In this document: positions 54,195 to 64,000 of the stretch, piece by piece
How positions within the stretch are numbered: the first letter of the stretch is position 1
Layout: each line of letters opens with the position of its first letter
Source: Arabidopsis thaliana
Lineage: Eukaryota; Streptophyta; Magnoliopsida; Brassicales; Brassicaceae
DNA: 64,000 nt
NCBI RefSeq assembly: GCF_000001735.4
Contig: NC_003074.8
Coordinates: 15,011,261 to 15,075,260, forward strand
Reading direction: 5' to 3'
Notes under the pieces: generated by a model
Told to the model about the DNA's origin: nothing
Seen by the model: the letters and a program-made list of their open reading frames with translations, nothing else
Database searches by the model: none
Made by a program: the position numbers and the translations under genes

Positions 54195-56667
54195 TCACGG
54201 TTTACTTCTATTACTCCTCCTTTGAATTGTCCATGGAGGCTTTTGATATTGTGAAGGATTCCTGGATCTCTTCCTCTTCTTAGGAGAAGTCTTTTTGCCA
54301 CTGCTTATTTCTGCAACTTCTTCTTTTTCAGCCATCTCATCATCTCCTTCTTCTACTCCTTCTCTATTTGATGCATCATCTCCTTCTTCTGGTCCTTCTC
54401 TATTTGATGCTTCTTCTTCTGCACCTTCCTCATCTGTTGCATCTACTTTTTCTGATGTTTCTTCTTCTACACCAGCCATCTCATCATTGTCTCCTTCTGC
54501 TCCTTCCTCATCTGTTGCATCTACTTGTTCTGCATCTTCTTCTTCTACACCAGCCATCTCATCATCGTTTTCTTCTTTTGCACCTTCTTCATCCGATGCA
54601 TCTTCTTCTTGTTCTTCATTTCCAAAACCAGATCCTCCTATATCATCACTAGCTTTTTTTCCTGTTGCTCCTACACCAGCCATCTCATCATCCAGATCTG
54701 CTTCCTTTTGAAAGCCACATCCTCGATTATCATCGCTAGCCTGAAAATTCAACCCACCACCATTCATAGCATTGTTCACACAACGTTCATGATCTTTCAC
54801 CCTTCTCTCACAGAGATCAAACCGCTTTCCAATCCTCTTTTCGAGCTCTTTAAACCCTGCATTCATCGCCCTCATCAGTTTTTTTCAAGGGATTTAAGAT
54901 TTTTCACCTATCTAGAAGACTGTGGCTGCTCCTCTTCTTACTGCCCATCTTCTTGCGGTGCATCTTTTTGCTGCTCCTCTGTTGTATTTGCTCCTCGAGA
55001 AGCCACGTCCAAATCATACAGCTCTTTCCAGAATATCTTCTACATTTTAACACATATGTGATGCTCCCAGCTCACTGCAATTATATTACTTGATTGTTTC
55101 TCATCATTTTCGTTTATGCGAGGCATAAGAGGTTCCTCACAAAATTCAGGTTCCAAAATGCTATGAATTACCTGTGAACATAAAGATGTCCAAAATAAAA
55201 TATCACCTTAGATTTACAATGAAAAGCTGATATAATTAAAGAGAGAGGAGAAATCTCTAACCGTTGTAGTTCCAAGGGTGTCATTTACATCTTCAATTGG
55301 GTAGCCTTTCATGTGACTACTTATCCATTTCTGTTTGCACATCCTTGGACAGTTTGTGTCTGCGCTTTATACATCTACTCGGAACCTTCTTTTCATAACC
55401 GGAATGCATTCACACGCCAATATCTACACAAGTCACAATAATCATAAGAAACATAAATGATTTACATAATATAGAGTTGTGCTTCACAAATACCTCCAAA
55501 GGAATTAAGAAACCCGGAAAACACCATGTTTGCTGCACACGACCCTTAAAATATTTCATCATATGGAAGATGTTTTTAATGTTATCGTCAAATGTGTATC
55601 TCCCCCACGGAAACGTTTCACAAGCATCTAGATCATCCACAATTCGATATATAAAAGCATCGATGAACCCAAACTTTTTCTTAGGTGTAATGACAGTGCT
55701 TACGAAAAAAAGGATCGCCATTTGTTTCCGCTCTCCACATTCTCCCATGGAATGTAGCTTCTCTCTCACAGCTTTGATGCTGACCACTATTTTTTTCTCT
55801 TTTACTTGTTCTTAGTCTTCTTCTTCTTCTTCTCCTTCTTCTTTAAAATAGCTTCTCACAAACCTTTCACTCCCCAAATTCTTATACTTTGGTGGATAAA
55901 TATAACAGTCAAATCCACACAACAGGCCATGTTCCCTAAATGAATACCGGACGGGAACACCGTTGACAACAAACCAACAGACACTATATATTTCCATAGG
56001 AGCCGTGCAAAGCAACAACATCCACATATGCGTATACTTGTGGTTCTCCTCCCTATGCATGTGCCAAATATGCTTAAATTGTAGATGTGTGCGGAACCAA
56101 TTCTTCTCATCTTCTGCAAGGATATCATCCCACTCTTTCATCGTTCTGTTCTCTTCAGACCTTGAAGATAGCTTACAACACTCTGTATAATTGGTTTGCT
56201 TAAAATAAAACATCTCAGGTGGAAGTGGTTGGGTATCCTCCATATCTTTATCATTATCCTACAAATCCAAACAAAACTGTCATGAATAGTTGTAACAAAA
56301 TTTTTAGTTGTATCAATCTCGATAGTTATTCCAAAACAAAAAGATGATTCACTTCTCAACGTACTTGTGGACACAATGGAGGAGACCTCTCATGGGCAGT
56401 AGCTTCATCATCTTCTTTGTTTTCTGACGGAGGAGAGCAATCTGTTGGTTGGAGAGTAGCAGTTTCAACTGGTTGAAGAGAAGGATGAGTGTCGTCTAGC
56501 TGAAGAGGAAGATGAGTGTCGTCTGGCTGAAGAGGAAGATGAGTGTCGTCTGGCGGAGGAGGAAGATTTGCGTCGTCGGATCCGGTGTCGTCTGGCAGAG
56601 GAAGAGTTTTTTCAAGTGCTGCAGGGGTCTTCTTCTTCACATTTAAACCATTACTAGTACGAACCAT
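54195..56667 (-). pseudogene. MULE accessory gene (DUF1985-like, VANDAL-type) of the 6.5-kb element
   Basis: Exon 1 (56667-56365) is Pro/Asp-rich with a repeated PDDTHLPLQ unit. Exon 2 (56258-55494) holds a DUF1985-like core (MEIYSVCWFVVNGVPVRYSF, then FGFIDAFIYRIVDDLDACET, FPWGRYTFDDNIKNI and CFPGFLIPLE). Further exons (about 55430-55262 and 55170-54910) carry CECIPVMKRRF, CPRMCK, MKGYPIEDVND and FWKELYDLDVASRG. The last block (54875-54195) has a coiled coil (MRAMNAGFKELEKRIGKRFD), long Asp/Glu repeats and a basic tail (KKTSPKKRKRSR). The order is that of proteins encoded beside transposase in Arabidopsis VANDAL-type MULEs, some of which act as anti-silencing factors; which class this is, I cannot tell. 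TAA at 55812-55814 and stops near 55380, 55040 and 54895 inactivate it. Confidence 0.72.
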
Positions 56668-57156
56668 CCTGCATTACCAAAATGAAACGCAAAATTAAAG
56701 AGATTTCCAAAATTTCCCAACTTCAAACCCAAATTTTGAATATAAACCCTAATTTGGCAAAGCCTAATTTTACAAATTAATGACTTACCTTTGATGTTTG
56801 ATAGTCTACGATGAAGAAAGCAACAAGATTTGACGAGAAAATTGAAAAATTGAAGAGAAGAAATTGGAAGAGAAGAAGACTCGGGTAAGACTCCGACGAC
56901 GGAGAGAAAGAAGGTTTTTTCTTTTGATTCAGAACATTGATTAAAACAGATGGATATCCAGTTAGAATGGATAACCCAAATGTTTGGGTAGTAACCCGAA
57001 TTATAACTGGTTGGGTTGGTAAATATCAGAAATCGTCAAAGTTTTATGGTCTTTACCTAATTTTTGGATTAAAAGAAAAGACAAAAAATAAATTTATTAT
57101 AACAGAGGGATATAAGAAATAGATTTTGGATGGGAGGGCACCGGGGAATAAGATCC

Positions 57157-57711
57157 TTAAACTTGTGTTTCTGCAGTTTTTTGTTATGTGAATTCTTGTT
57201 TGCATCCCATCTACAATTCTATATAAGTGAAGTCTTATCCTTTTAACTATATTGTTTGTCTTTAATGAATTCGGTCTATGAATGTAAAACCTAATCTCTT
57301 CTCATATTTACGAAAAAAATGAAAAAAAAAATTAGAACCTAAATCCCCATAAATGAATCCCGGTTGAATTGGCTGTAACAAATCACTGTAGCACGTCTAT
57401 ATAATATATTATCGACCATGCGTATATATATTCTTGGACGTGTTAATACGGACATATCTAATTTATTATACTTATTTCCATGAACAATTTTTTGGAATAT
57501 TTGTAGGACCCACTAATTATATTCAGTAACCCATCGCTCCCCCACACCCCACCCTCTTCATTGATCCAGAGTATTAGGGTTCCCATTTTATCACGATCTC
57601 AAATCCGTTTCCCTTCAGCCTGGTTTGCTCCTCTTTAATTATCGGGGTTTCTTCAAATTTCTTAGATCGATATTTGTTCACTTTCAATACTATCCTATTC
57701 GATAAGCAAAA
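57157..57711. other. Spacer and leader of F-box-like copy C
   Basis: It starts with the right TTAAACTTG duplication of the MULE (57157-57165). AT-rich DNA follows, then a more gene-like leader (57520-57711). No other feature was recognised. Confidence 0.5.
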
Positions 57712-58656
57712 ATGCCAAAAATCGTCTGCGAGAAAGGAAAATGTATCCACCCTCGACCAATGTCCCTTACTAGACATTACTGGCGACCCCCAAGCGCCCT
57801 TGCCCCTGTTAGGGGAAATCAATTTGCCGTCCAGCCTCTTAGTCAACCTTTGGTTCATTTTAACCTACAGGTAAGGTTTACTCAAAAAAATTCTCAATCC
57901 AATTGAGGCACTCATTTTATATAGACTGAAATTGATCCAAAAATTGCGAAATTTAGTTTTGAATTCGTATATAGCCTCCAAAATTTAGTGTTAACATTGG
58001 TACTCATTTTCTCTCAGCCTCCTCCGTTCCCTGATTTCCACATGCCTGATCACGTAGCTGCTAAAATAGTCAGCTTAGTTTTTGAGGACGGTGTAGATAT
58101 GTTAAAGGCTTGGATTCAATCAGGACCAGATGGAAAAGCCGCTGTTTTTTCAAGTGAAACTCTTTCTTCTGTTCGACTAGCCCCCTTTTTTATTCATATG
58201 GCTGAAGAATCGTCTAGTTATCACATGTTTTATACCAAATGCCTCACCGCAGAAAATCCGTACGCCCTATATCTTCAGAGGTTAGTGCTGGCATTTCATA
58301 TGTTTGAGCTCCAGGAAGTAATTGCTATATTGGATGGCATAAAAGACGTTTTCTCACATGCTGGTCTACTTTATATCATGCTCCACAGTTGCGATGGATC
58401 AATTCCGTGGGAATTTTATATTCAGTACAAGCGAAGGTACTACAAATTTAGTGAAGTCGACTTATTCGCAAATAAACTAATGTTCCATATCAACGAGGTT
58501 GGTCCACGTCGCCAAGGGACATACAAAAAATGCTGGGAGTTCGAAGATTATAGTGAGTGTTGGTCGGACCATAAGAACCTCAATGAGTACGAGGGACAGT
58601 GGTGTAACACATGTATTTACTATTACATGTCCCAGGAAATTGCACTCATTTCATAA
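57712..58656 (+). CDS. F-box-like protein (At2g35280/At1g67623-type family), copy C, 265 aa
   Basis: Exon 1 is 57712-57870 and exon 2 is 58018-58656, joined in phase 0 for 265 residues with no stop. Residues about 58-105 are an F-box-like region (FPDFHMPDHVAAKIVSLVFE, KAAVFSSETLSSVRL). FYTKCLTAENPYALYLQRL and a helical region (FELQEVIAILDGIKDVFSHA) follow, resembling the Sel1-like repeats of this F-box family. The C-terminus has a Cys pattern (KKCWEFEDYSECW...WCNTCIYYYM) and ends IALIS. The first exon is Pro/Arg-rich and basic. The likely role is substrate adaptor of an SCF E3 ligase, but the F box is weak and the family assignment is moderate. It is a paralogue of copy D, 470 bp downstream, in the same orientation. 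Confidence 0.6.
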
Positions 58657-59124
58657 GTAATACTTTTAGAAGTACCAATTTCATTTATGTTCATCTTATC
58701 GTTCTTCTCAATTGCAGACAAAATATTTGAATCTAAATTTTTATTCTTGATTTTATGTATTAGTTTGTTTTGCATATTTCGCCAACTTTAATTATATATT
58801 AACTTCATTTTAAACAAAGCTACCACTTCAACTTTAAGGTGTAACAATTATTATACACATAATTAGTTTTGTTTCAGAACTATGATTTGCATTTTTGTAT
58901 ATGAATTAGCTTTAATGAAATTTCAAGTAGAAGCTTTTATATTTAATATAAAACTGAACTTGTACTCCCTACAAAGCTTCATCCCTCACGATTGTGAATT
59001 ATTAAGAGAAACTTCCAGTTAGTTACTCTGTTTTTATTACTCTGTTTTAAACCGTTTTGCTCAGTTCAAAAACTTCTCTCTCCAACACATCTTACTCTTT
59101 CGTTATTCGCAACAGATTGACAAA
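58657..59124. other. Spacer between copies C and D
   Basis: AT-rich 3' region of copy C and leader of copy D. No other feature was recognised. Confidence 0.5.
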
Positions 59125-59912
59125 ATGAGTACATCATCCAAATGTCTACACTCTATCACACAACCTATCAACACACATGTTTAATTTTTCATCCATTTAA
59201 ACAATATAGTTTTCATTCATTCCACAAAGTATATGTAACTTCTCTAACTTTTCATTTGTGTTGTCAACAGAGGAAGATTGCAAGATTATACATTCCGGAA
59301 CCAATTCTCGCACTAATTGTTAGCCACGTTTCAGAAGAAGGAATTGAGGCTCTGAAAAACTGGATTAAATCTGGTCATGATGGGAAATCTGCAGCATTCT
59401 CTGTCGAGACACTCTCCCGAGTTCGTTTAGATAAAAGCCCCGACTTCATCAACATGTCTTCGCCCGACTCTGTTCACTTCTCATTCTACTCAAAATGTCT
59501 TGCAAAACGAAACCCTTATGCTATGTATCTCCAGAGCTTGAGGCTAGGGTTCCGTTCTCTCGACCTGATAGGCGCCATTTCATTATTGAATGATTGTAAA
59601 GATGTCATTCCTATAGCCAACCTTCTTTACGTTGCTCTAAACCGCTGCGCAAGTAATGAAGTATTAGACGCTTTTAATACTTTCAAACAAGAGAAAGTGT
59701 GTTTTACCAATGTAGATATCATGGCCAAGACACTAATTGGCCACATTTCTGATTCGGAACCAAAACGATTCGGATCTTACGCTGAGCTCTTTCATTATGA
59801 GGATTCTCCAGACTGTTGGCTCATGCATGAATTTTACAAAGAATATAATGGTGAGAGATGTTCAGATTGCATCTACTACTTCCTCTTCGGAGACATCCTT
59901 TTGATTTCCTAG
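59125..59912 (+). CDS. F-box-like protein (At2g35280/At1g67623-type family), copy D
   Basis: The best model is a short first exon from ATG 59125 to about 59178 (donor CAT|GTTTAA) and exon 2 at 59271-59912, giving about 231 residues. The conserved part begins YIPEPILALIVSHVSEEGIE and continues ALKNWIKSGHDGKSAAFSVE, then FYSKCLAKRNPYAMYLQSL, the helical region LIGAISLLNDCKDV, and ends SPDCWLMHEFYKEYNGERCS-DCIYYF...LLIS. It shares every block with copy C, including the terminal Cys motif, so the two arose by duplication. No stop is present in exon 2. The exon 1 choice is uncertain; an upstream frame from 59142 would avoid the intron but has an unlikely N-terminus. Confidence 0.6.
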
Positions 59913-60239
59913 TTTATTAAGAAACATCAGTTACCCACTTTCATAATATAATTATTTCTTTTGTTTTCCTCGTTTATCTAGTTTATTAATGTAATCTTAT
60001 TATGAAGTTGTATTTAACTTATAAACTAGTGAACATCTTTCTCGTTTATCATGACTGATAGGGACTCTTTCGATTTTGGAGCATGCATAGCGAAATGTTC
60101 CGTCTATACTAATTCCAAAAATACTAACAATCGGTTATATCTGATTGGTCGGGGGTATATGGATAAAAATATAAATATTCATTTCCTATCTACATGTAAA
60201 TATTCAGAGACATCCATTTCATTACCAAGTTTTTTTAAG
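59913..60239. other. Downstream region of copy D, partly duplicated
   Basis: A block at 60050-60230 (ACTGATAGGGACTCTTTCGA...ATAAATATTCAT) recurs in diverged form at 60560-60720. It follows the tails of copies D and E, so gene tail and flank were duplicated together. Confidence 0.6.
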
Positions 60240-60505
60240 GTTTTTCTATTATTAAAAACTAAGCTATATGAAATGAAATCACATGTATTAGTCGATATTC
60301 TCTATTCTATAATATCCAATTCACTAAATGGCCACATTTTTTTATTCAAAACCAACAAAGTTCTAACCTTACATGCACTTTTACATTACGATGTTTTTTA
60401 GCAGAAATTTGGCAATTGGATAAGTTTTAAAAAGGAATATAATGAGAAAAGATGTTTGTTTACATGGCTGATAGGTTCTACTTCCATTTTTAAAATCTGA
60501 GCTGA
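60240..60505 (+). pseudogene. F-box-like copy E, decayed 3' remnant
   Basis: The translation keeps fragments of the C-terminal third of copy D in the right order: VDIL...NSLNGHIF (copy D VDIMAKTLIGHIS), LHALLHYD (copy D ELFHYED), and KKEYNEKRC (copy D YKEYNGERC). Stops and shifts separate them. No 5' half is present. It is a relic of a further tandem copy. Confidence 0.65.
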
Positions 60506-60885
60506 TCTGAAAATAATTTGCTCACTATAACTATTTTTTCAACATATATTTATTTATGTAACTAATAGGGTATCTTTCAATATTGAAGCATGAAAATTGA
60601 ATTAATTTTACAAATAGATCTAAATAAGTCAAACAATTGGATATGATCTTATGGTAAACTATATTTGGATAGTAAACATAAATATTCGATTTTCATCTAC
60701 TTTTACCTATTCTGCGTCATTCTTGTGAGTCCCTGGTGTAACATAAGCAGTATAAATGATAAACCTAATTAGCATCCAATACCCAATAAATATTTAGATT
60801 TTCTACACCTACGCATTACATTACAAAAGAAAAACAATTAATATACTAAATAGCAATCTCAAAGTCATCCACCGTAACAACTTGT
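60506..60885. other. Spacer with duplicated flank of the F-box-like genes
   Basis: This holds the second copy of the downstream block (60560-60720). Its GGATATGATCTTATGGTAAA stretch (60639-60658) also resembles GGATATGATCTGATGGTCAA at 40784, in the leader of the Ulp1-type gene. The rest should contain the 3' end of the minus-strand MULE. Confidence 0.5.
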
Positions 60886-63820
60886 TCAAATTGGATTTGT
60901 ACAACTTGCCCTGTTATGACCCGTGCCTTTGCACCTCGAGCACCGGTTCTGATGCGTCCTTCCAGTCTTAGGTTTCTACATTTACCATATACAAACCACA
61001 TTATGCATTAGGTTTTAACAATCAATTAGAAAGTACTACTTTAGCTTAATTTTTTCCTAACCTTGTATTCCCCTGTTGATGGAATTCCGGCTACCTATGG
61101 CCTCCCTGATGGTCTCCTTGTATATGGTGGCAACATCGATCGGTGTTCAAGCTCTTCTAGTATTTCTTCGTCTCTTCCAATAGCTTCAGGGAATATTGCT
61201 TCCCGGTAACTCGAAACACATGTGTGGGGCTTGAAACAGTCATCAACTAAAGCCTTGTAGGAAATTTTAAAACTATTCGCAGCCATCAAAGCATGACTGC
61301 AAGGGATCTTGAGTTGATCATTCCTCTTGCAAGTACATTGCTTCTTCTCAAGATCAACCACATTTCTTCCACCTAACATGCCATTTATCTCGTAGCTCCA
61401 GCTGGTGATCCTCCCAACCTTGGTACCATTAGTTGTTAACATGGTTTTTGTTATTTGCTTGTCAACTTCCGGAGGAACGGGACCTTTACGTTCGAGAGAC
61501 TTCTTCCGACGCGCATTAAACCATCTAGTTAACATAGACCTGATAAATCTTATCAACTCCACAATATGTGACAATCGACCTTTGTTTAAAGCCTTGTTTA
61601 ACATCTCAGCTATATTGCTAGTCATCAGATTGAAACGCTATCCCCTGAAATATAGCCTTGTCCAATTAGCCATCCCTATATCATGTAGATACTTACCGCA
61701 ATTTTGGTTCGTGGATTCAATCTGACCATAAAGCTCTTTAAACTTTGTACCGGTAAACGCATATCCTGCGTTTTTTACTAACAGCGTCATAGCTTTGTTC
61801 TTGTACTTAGCTTGGATATTCCTACAAAGGTGAATAATACAAGCCCCATGATTTGCTTGCGGAAAAACTCTCTTAACAGCGACAAGGATTGACGAGTGTC
61901 TATCTGATAATATAGTCTGAGTTTTGATGTCTGCAATGATTCGTTCCAACTTCATAAAGAATCAAGTCCAAGAATTGTCATTCTCGCTGTCCACAACAAC
62001 AAATCCAAGTGTATAGACTTGGAAGTTTGCATCCTGACCACTCGCTGTTAGTAACACCCCTTTGTACTTTCCTTTCAAATGTGTTCCATCAACAACAAAT
62101 ATCCTTCTCAGATGCTTAAATCCTGCTATCGAGGCACCAAAAGCTAAAAACATATACAAAAACCTCTCTTTGCTTTCATCTTCAACATCTCTTTCGGTTT
62201 CTATATGGGTTATTGTTCCCGTATTAGTTAGCTTCAGTAGATGTAAATATTCAGCCAGATAGCAGTATGATTCTTCGTCACTCCCGGCAACATTAGTTAA
62301 AACTGATTCCCTAGCTCTCCAACACTTTCTGTATGACGCAAAGACTCTCAAATCTTCTAGAACTAGTTGTTGTAGATCCATCGGGACAGGACCGGACGTA
62401 GGATCACTGTACTTAGCCTTAAAGACGGATGCAATAACTTTTGATGTTGCCTTCTGCATGAACTGTCCTCTAGTATCTAACGAACATGTGTGATCTAGAC
62501 TTGCTTTCTTAATTTCATAGTAGCCAGTACCTTTCATGAGTGTCGCCAAAATTCTGCAATCACATTTCTCATCTGAACAACTAAGAACAAAATAATTCCA
62601 CTTTGTTCTTGTTTGCTTGAAATGATACATGTTCTTGATCGCATATATTGCCAAACCAATTTGGCAATCTTCTTTGCTTGCATACACTTTTCCCTTGCAT
62701 ATCCCTTTGCCATCATCCTCTATATCCAAATCCGGTATGTTCTCTACCTCATACTCGATATCTTCAAATAATGGTGGGATATCAGACTCCTCATCATCAA
62801 TTTCCTCCAACTTCCTTGCTCCACCTCTCAATCCGTGAGAGCTCCCAGCTCTACAACCAACCTTAGTTTTCGCAGCCTATTTCGTTTTTACCTTCTCTGC
62901 GTTTACACTTGAACCTCCACCACTCACAAACAGAGCGTGGTCAAAGACTCCACTACCTGTGCACTGAACAACTTTTTCCGCACTAGTACCTACCTTATCA
63001 TTTAAACCCTGAAAACTCACGTCTATTTTATTTTTTCCCTTGTACCTTGCATCTACTCCACCCTTAGACATCAACTCTTCAGCATTTGAGTCACCATAAT
63101 CATCCGACAGAAAATTACCCCAAAACTCTTTATCATATCCGCCACAGGGCATAGTATCATCAGAAATATCTATCCCGTCTTCGGTATCCTCTGTTTTGTT
63201 GTCCATAAATAAGTCATCCACAAAGATGTCATCTTCATCATCAACAATAACATCTTCGTTAGATTTCAGCCCACCGCTTCTTGCTATTTTTTCTTCTACA
63301 TCGTGTAATGCATCCATGAATTCTTCATCTACAGGGGTCACCAGAACATTAGGGATTTTGAAACACCAGAAGATATATCCCCAGAACCTGTGTCAACATT
63401 TCTCGAACCACTAGCTGTATCATACAAACTTTCAACTTTCCGTTTTGCACTACCTCCTAGTGTTTCACTACTCAAATTTGGTGTATCAACCTTCTCTTCA
63501 AACTTCACAAACAAGTTTAGACCCATGTTTTCTCTAAGGGTCTTTAGATAGTATTGAAGTCCAACCTCGCTTGTAACCAGAACCGGTGGAGTCTTATCCT
63601 TTGTTGCAAACATGTTTTTATTCGGTACAGAGTAACTTAACAGAGGATTAACACCCTTGACGCCAAACTCCTGCAGAATTGCTTCGTTCAACGCAACCAA
63701 TGTTATTCCCTCATGAATTGGTACAACCCTTGAGAAAAGTTGGTTATATATCTCCAATTTCCATTCTCCATTCGAAGAACAAAACCACTCTCCACAAATA
63801 ACCATGATATAGTCGTCCAT
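60886..63820 (-). pseudogene. MULE transposase, third large copy, dead
   Basis: The minus-strand model starts near 63820 (MDDYIMVICGEWFCSSNGEW, a PB1-like N-terminus). An acidic, Asp-rich middle follows (63340-62880), then the MuDR DNA-binding domain (KVYASKEDCQIGLAIYAIKN...HTC, about 62700-62480), the DDE domain (FVVDGTHLKGKYKG; ILSDRHSSIL, both Asp intact) and SWIM (CTCKRNDQLKIPCSHA, about 61345-61295). After an intron a CCHC knuckle CSRCKGTGHNRASC precedes the stop at 60886-60888. Lesions: a frameshift near 63350, TAG near 62878, TGA near 61963 (Trp expected), TAG near 61638 and TAG near 61095. The C-terminal knuckle is very like that of the MULE at 1-2364, so the two belong to related lineages. 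The right end runs to or beyond the window edge. Confidence 0.87.
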
Positions 63821-64000
63821 CGATCCATGTACATATAAACAAAAAAATAATTTGGTTATATTCTGATTCCCGTAACAAATAGACTGCACAGAATTTCGTT
63901 TTAATTTGATGATTTCAGTTTTCAACAATCGTACCTCCTTCGACACGACAGTTGGCCAAAGATTGATGATTGAAACCCAGAATCTTCTTCGATCAACCTA
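63821..64000 (-). other. Upstream region of the third MULE transposase
   Basis: Probable leader or first intron of the minus-strand MULE gene. No terminal inverted repeat was identified before the window ends. Confidence 0.4.

Larger units (their letters stand above)
50602..57156 (+). mobile_element. Structurally complete MULE (6555 bp), 9-bp TSD, two converging genes
   Basis: TTAAACTTG flanks both ends (50593-50601 and 57157-57165); a 9-bp duplication is the Mutator signature. The terminal inverted repeats begin GGATGTTATTCTCTTGTGCC on the left and, on the complementary strand of the right end, GGATCTTATTCCCCGGTGCC (16 of 20 match). Weaker matches continue inward (AAAATCT, TATCCC, TTTTTTGTCTTTTCTTTTAA against TTTTTGCCCTTTCTTTTTAA). 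Inside are a plus-strand transposase pseudogene and a minus-strand accessory pseudogene that meet tail to tail near 53.8-54.2 kb. The intact ends and TSD indicate one insertion event with little later rearrangement. Confidence 0.88.

Noticed and set aside
54295..54711. Ser-rich 138-codon frame on plus
   Set aside because: It is the mirror image of the acidic-repeat coding sequence on the minus strand (Glu/Asp codons read backwards as Ser/Phe).
60051..60401. 116-codon frame downstream of copy D as a separate gene
   Set aside because: Its second half matches decayed copy E and its first half a duplicated flank, so it is not an independent gene.
1..64000. tRNA, rRNA or known ncRNA genes
   Set aside because: No A/B-box pairs with a clover-leaf or rRNA-like sequence were noticed by eye; the only tRNA-like matches are LTR primer-binding sites.

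Overview
The window is plant nuclear DNA from a Brassicaceae, most probably the genus Arabidopsis. The evidence is GT-AG introns, AT-rich spacers, Helitrons that start TCTATACTAT and end CTAG, Tat-type Ty3/Gypsy elements, Ulp1-carrying Mutator-like elements (MULEs), and a neighbouring gene pair (a GH28 pectinase-like gene and a tapetal short-chain dehydrogenase) that I recognise from memory as the Arabidopsis thaliana AT3G42950/AT3G42960 pair. The setting is pericentromeric: two intact host genes sit in a sea of decayed transposons.

Layout. 1-2364: 3' part of a dead MULE transposase. 4123-6540: intact five-exon GH28 gene. 7475-8396 (minus): intact two-exon ATA1/TA1-like dehydrogenase. 8950-15660: Helitrons, two of them abutting at 12317/12318, with a minus-strand retroposon-like ORF and a 101-bp LINE tail inside one. 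16329-17847: decayed RPA70-like OB-fold gene, followed by a Helitron-type 5' end at 17951 and a ~488-bp tandem repeat. 19502-36880: a Tat-lineage Gypsy element (TSD TTGAC) inserted in that repeat, itself split by a chromovirus-type Gypsy element at 26386-33308. 37012-39630: MULE transposase fragment with two arrays of short motifs. 41193-46404: decayed DUF1985/Ulp1 gene. 47184-60505: a cluster of F-box-like paralogues, one RPA-like pseudogene, and a structurally complete MULE (50602-57156, 9-bp TSD). 60886-63820 (minus): another dead MULE transposase.

How the parts relate. Only the pectinase-like gene and ATA1 look like ordinary functional genes. The F-box-like cluster has two apparently open members (57712-58656, 59125-59912); the others are truncated or decayed. 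The mobile elements are all visibly broken in at least one essential gene. Most of their stop codons fit TGG to TAG/TGA or CAG/CAA to TAG/TAA, as expected from C-to-T decay of methylated heterochromatin.

The best leads are: the complete MULE with a transposase gene and a converging accessory gene; a ~20-bp-period motif array in a MULE intron and a second dispersed motif next to it, both of which resemble the motif clusters bound by VANDAL anti-silencing proteins; an age inversion between the nested and host LTR elements; and an antisense, spliced, TATA-preceded gene in the Tat element. No tRNA, rRNA, CRISPR or bacterial feature was seen.
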